From NCBI GenBank assembly GCA_031264895.1, contig JAISDI010000111.1, positions 1 through 14,407 of the forward strand: a stretch of DNA of 14,407 nt. The letters run 5' to 3'. This stretch comes from Endomicrobium sp. (GTDB lineage: Bacteria; Elusimicrobiota; Endomicrobiia; Endomicrobiales; Endomicrobiaceae). Below are positions 14,074-14,407 of the stretch, piece by piece. Made by a program: the position numbers and the translations under genes. Every line of letters begins with the position of its first letter. Position 1 is the first letter of the stretch. Under the pieces are notes generated by a model, which made no database searches, was not told where the DNA came from, and worked only from the letters and a program-made list of their open reading frames with translations.

Positions 14074-14407
14074 TGCCGTTGTCATAATTTCCCATGTAGA
14101 AAATCGGAAATTCCACTTTTTCTAAACAGTCTTTGACTGTCGGGGTGGCAACGCAAAGCGCTGACGGTGAATTTGCAGTTGTCATCGTCTTCAACCAACT
14201 GAATCCGTATTTAATCGAGATGAGTGTTAATACCAGTCCAAATAGAACGGCAACGACAAATCCCCCGTCCGCAAAAGGCGCGGACACCCACTTTAAAAAA
14301 GTGGGAATTAACAACAACGACAAAGCAGGGAAGATTTCTAATATTGAAATAAGTTTCCTGCGGTTTTTTGCCCTATTTGAAATTTTTATGCTGCTGCGGA
14401 TATTGCT
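14042..14407 (-). CDS. Possible membrane protein, C-terminal part only; tail made of repeat sequence
   Basis: The frame is open for 121 codons from the right edge to a TGA at 14042-14044; its start is outside the window. It begins with a basic stretch (KISNRAKNRRK) followed by two hydrophobic segments, ILEIFPALSLLLIPTFL and GGFVVAVLFGLVLTLISI, as in a small membrane protein. A TTG at 14323 could start a 93-residue version, but the frame stays open and protein-like above it. The last 25 or so residues (from about KVEFPIFYMGNYD to NFRE) are read entirely through repeat copies D and B. Other palindromes underlie FLKWVSAPFADG and TVKDC. No family was recognised. The frame could instead be a chance opening through a repeat cluster. 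Confidence 0.35.
   Translation of the reverse strand, partial: SNIRSSIKISNRAKNRRKLISILEIFPALSLLLIPTFLKWVSAPFADGGFVVAVLFGLVLTLISIKYGFSWLKTMTTANSPSALCVATPTVKDCLEKVEFPIFYMGNYDNGKVVSDKNFRE
14081..14120 (-). repeat. Palindromic intergenic repeat, copy D
   Basis: AATTTCC (14086-14092) pairs with GGAAATT (14106-14112). On the minus strand the unit reads AAAAGTGG, stem, loop, stem, ATGAC, the same frame as copies A and B and in the same direction. It begins about 9 bp beyond copy B, so the two are almost in tandem. Confidence 0.55.
14126..14140. repeat. Short perfect inverted repeat
   Basis: ACAGTC (14126-14131) and GACTGT (14135-14140) are perfect inverted copies around a 3-nt loop. It lies inside the partial membrane-protein frame, just before the repeat-derived tail. 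No poly-T run follows on the minus strand. Confidence 0.45.
14267..14305. repeat. Two adjacent perfect hairpins
   Basis: GTCCGC (14267-14272) pairs with GCGGAC (14280-14285) around a 7-nt loop. One base later CCCACTTT (14287-14294) pairs with AAAGTGGG (14298-14305) around AAA. CGACAAA occurs on both sides (near 14254-14260 and 14318-14324), as if the pair were one inserted unit. Both hairpins fall inside the partial membrane-protein frame. Confidence 0.5.

Noticed and set aside
13886..14125. Plus-strand 79-residue open frame
   Set aside because: It is read through the palindromic repeats, has composition typical of such repeats, and shows no domain or start signal.
14042..14323. A complete 93-residue gene starting at TTG 14323
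   Set aside because: The same frame stays open to the window edge with protein-like, basic-then-hydrophobic sequence upstream, and no ribosome-binding site precedes the TTG. It is better treated as the end of a longer frame, or as chance.

Overview
The window looks like the chromosome of an AT-rich (about 40% G+C by eye), didermic bacterium. Evidence for two membranes is a LolA-type periplasmic carrier and a lipobox protein. The gene order, with a small DUF2582-type winged-helix protein next to accB and ftsK, recalls Elusimicrobiota (Endomicrobium-like), but that assignment is from memory and was not tested. Every supported gene lies on the minus strand, so transcription runs from high to low coordinates.

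Right end (about 13.8-14.4 kb): an open minus-strand frame enters from outside the window. It looks like the C-terminal part of a small membrane protein. This frame and the non-coding stretch after it are packed with short palindromes. Three of them are same-direction copies of one intergenic repeat family, and two of those copies appear to supply the last codons of the frame.

Centre (2842-13808): a strong-looking promoter (TTTACA, 17 bp, extended -10 TGATAAAAT) starts a run of twelve closely packed genes: rpsO, pnp, accB, a winged-helix gene, ftsK, lolA, a rodZ-like gene, rimO, pgsA, pgpA, an MBL-fold hydrolase and a xerD-like recombinase. Gaps are at most 72 bp except rpsO-pnp, and the last five genes overlap or abut. 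The run joins translation and RNA decay (S15, PNPase, RimO), fatty-acid precursor supply (AccB), phosphatidylglycerol synthesis (PgsA then PgpA), envelope assembly and cell shape (LolA, RodZ-like), and terminal chromosome segregation (FtsK plus XerD). It can be read as a growth and division operon. The rpsO-pnp gap can fold into a two-tier stem-loop, placed like the known RNase III control site of pnp in other bacteria. The pnp start is best moved 33 bases downstream, to a GTG just past that structure.

Left end (1-2823): outside the operon lie a secreted glycoside hydrolase with its own candidate promoter, an intergenic stretch that may hold a decayed coding remnant, and a truncated alpha/beta-hydrolase lipoprotein that runs off the left edge.

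No tRNA, rRNA, CRISPR array, transposase, phage gene or defence system was found. I do not see an obviously new multi-gene system. The points most worth checking are the FtsK gamma domain that lacks the known KOPS-reading residues, the repeat-derived protein tail, and the hydrolase with two EF-loop-like motifs in its catalytic domain.
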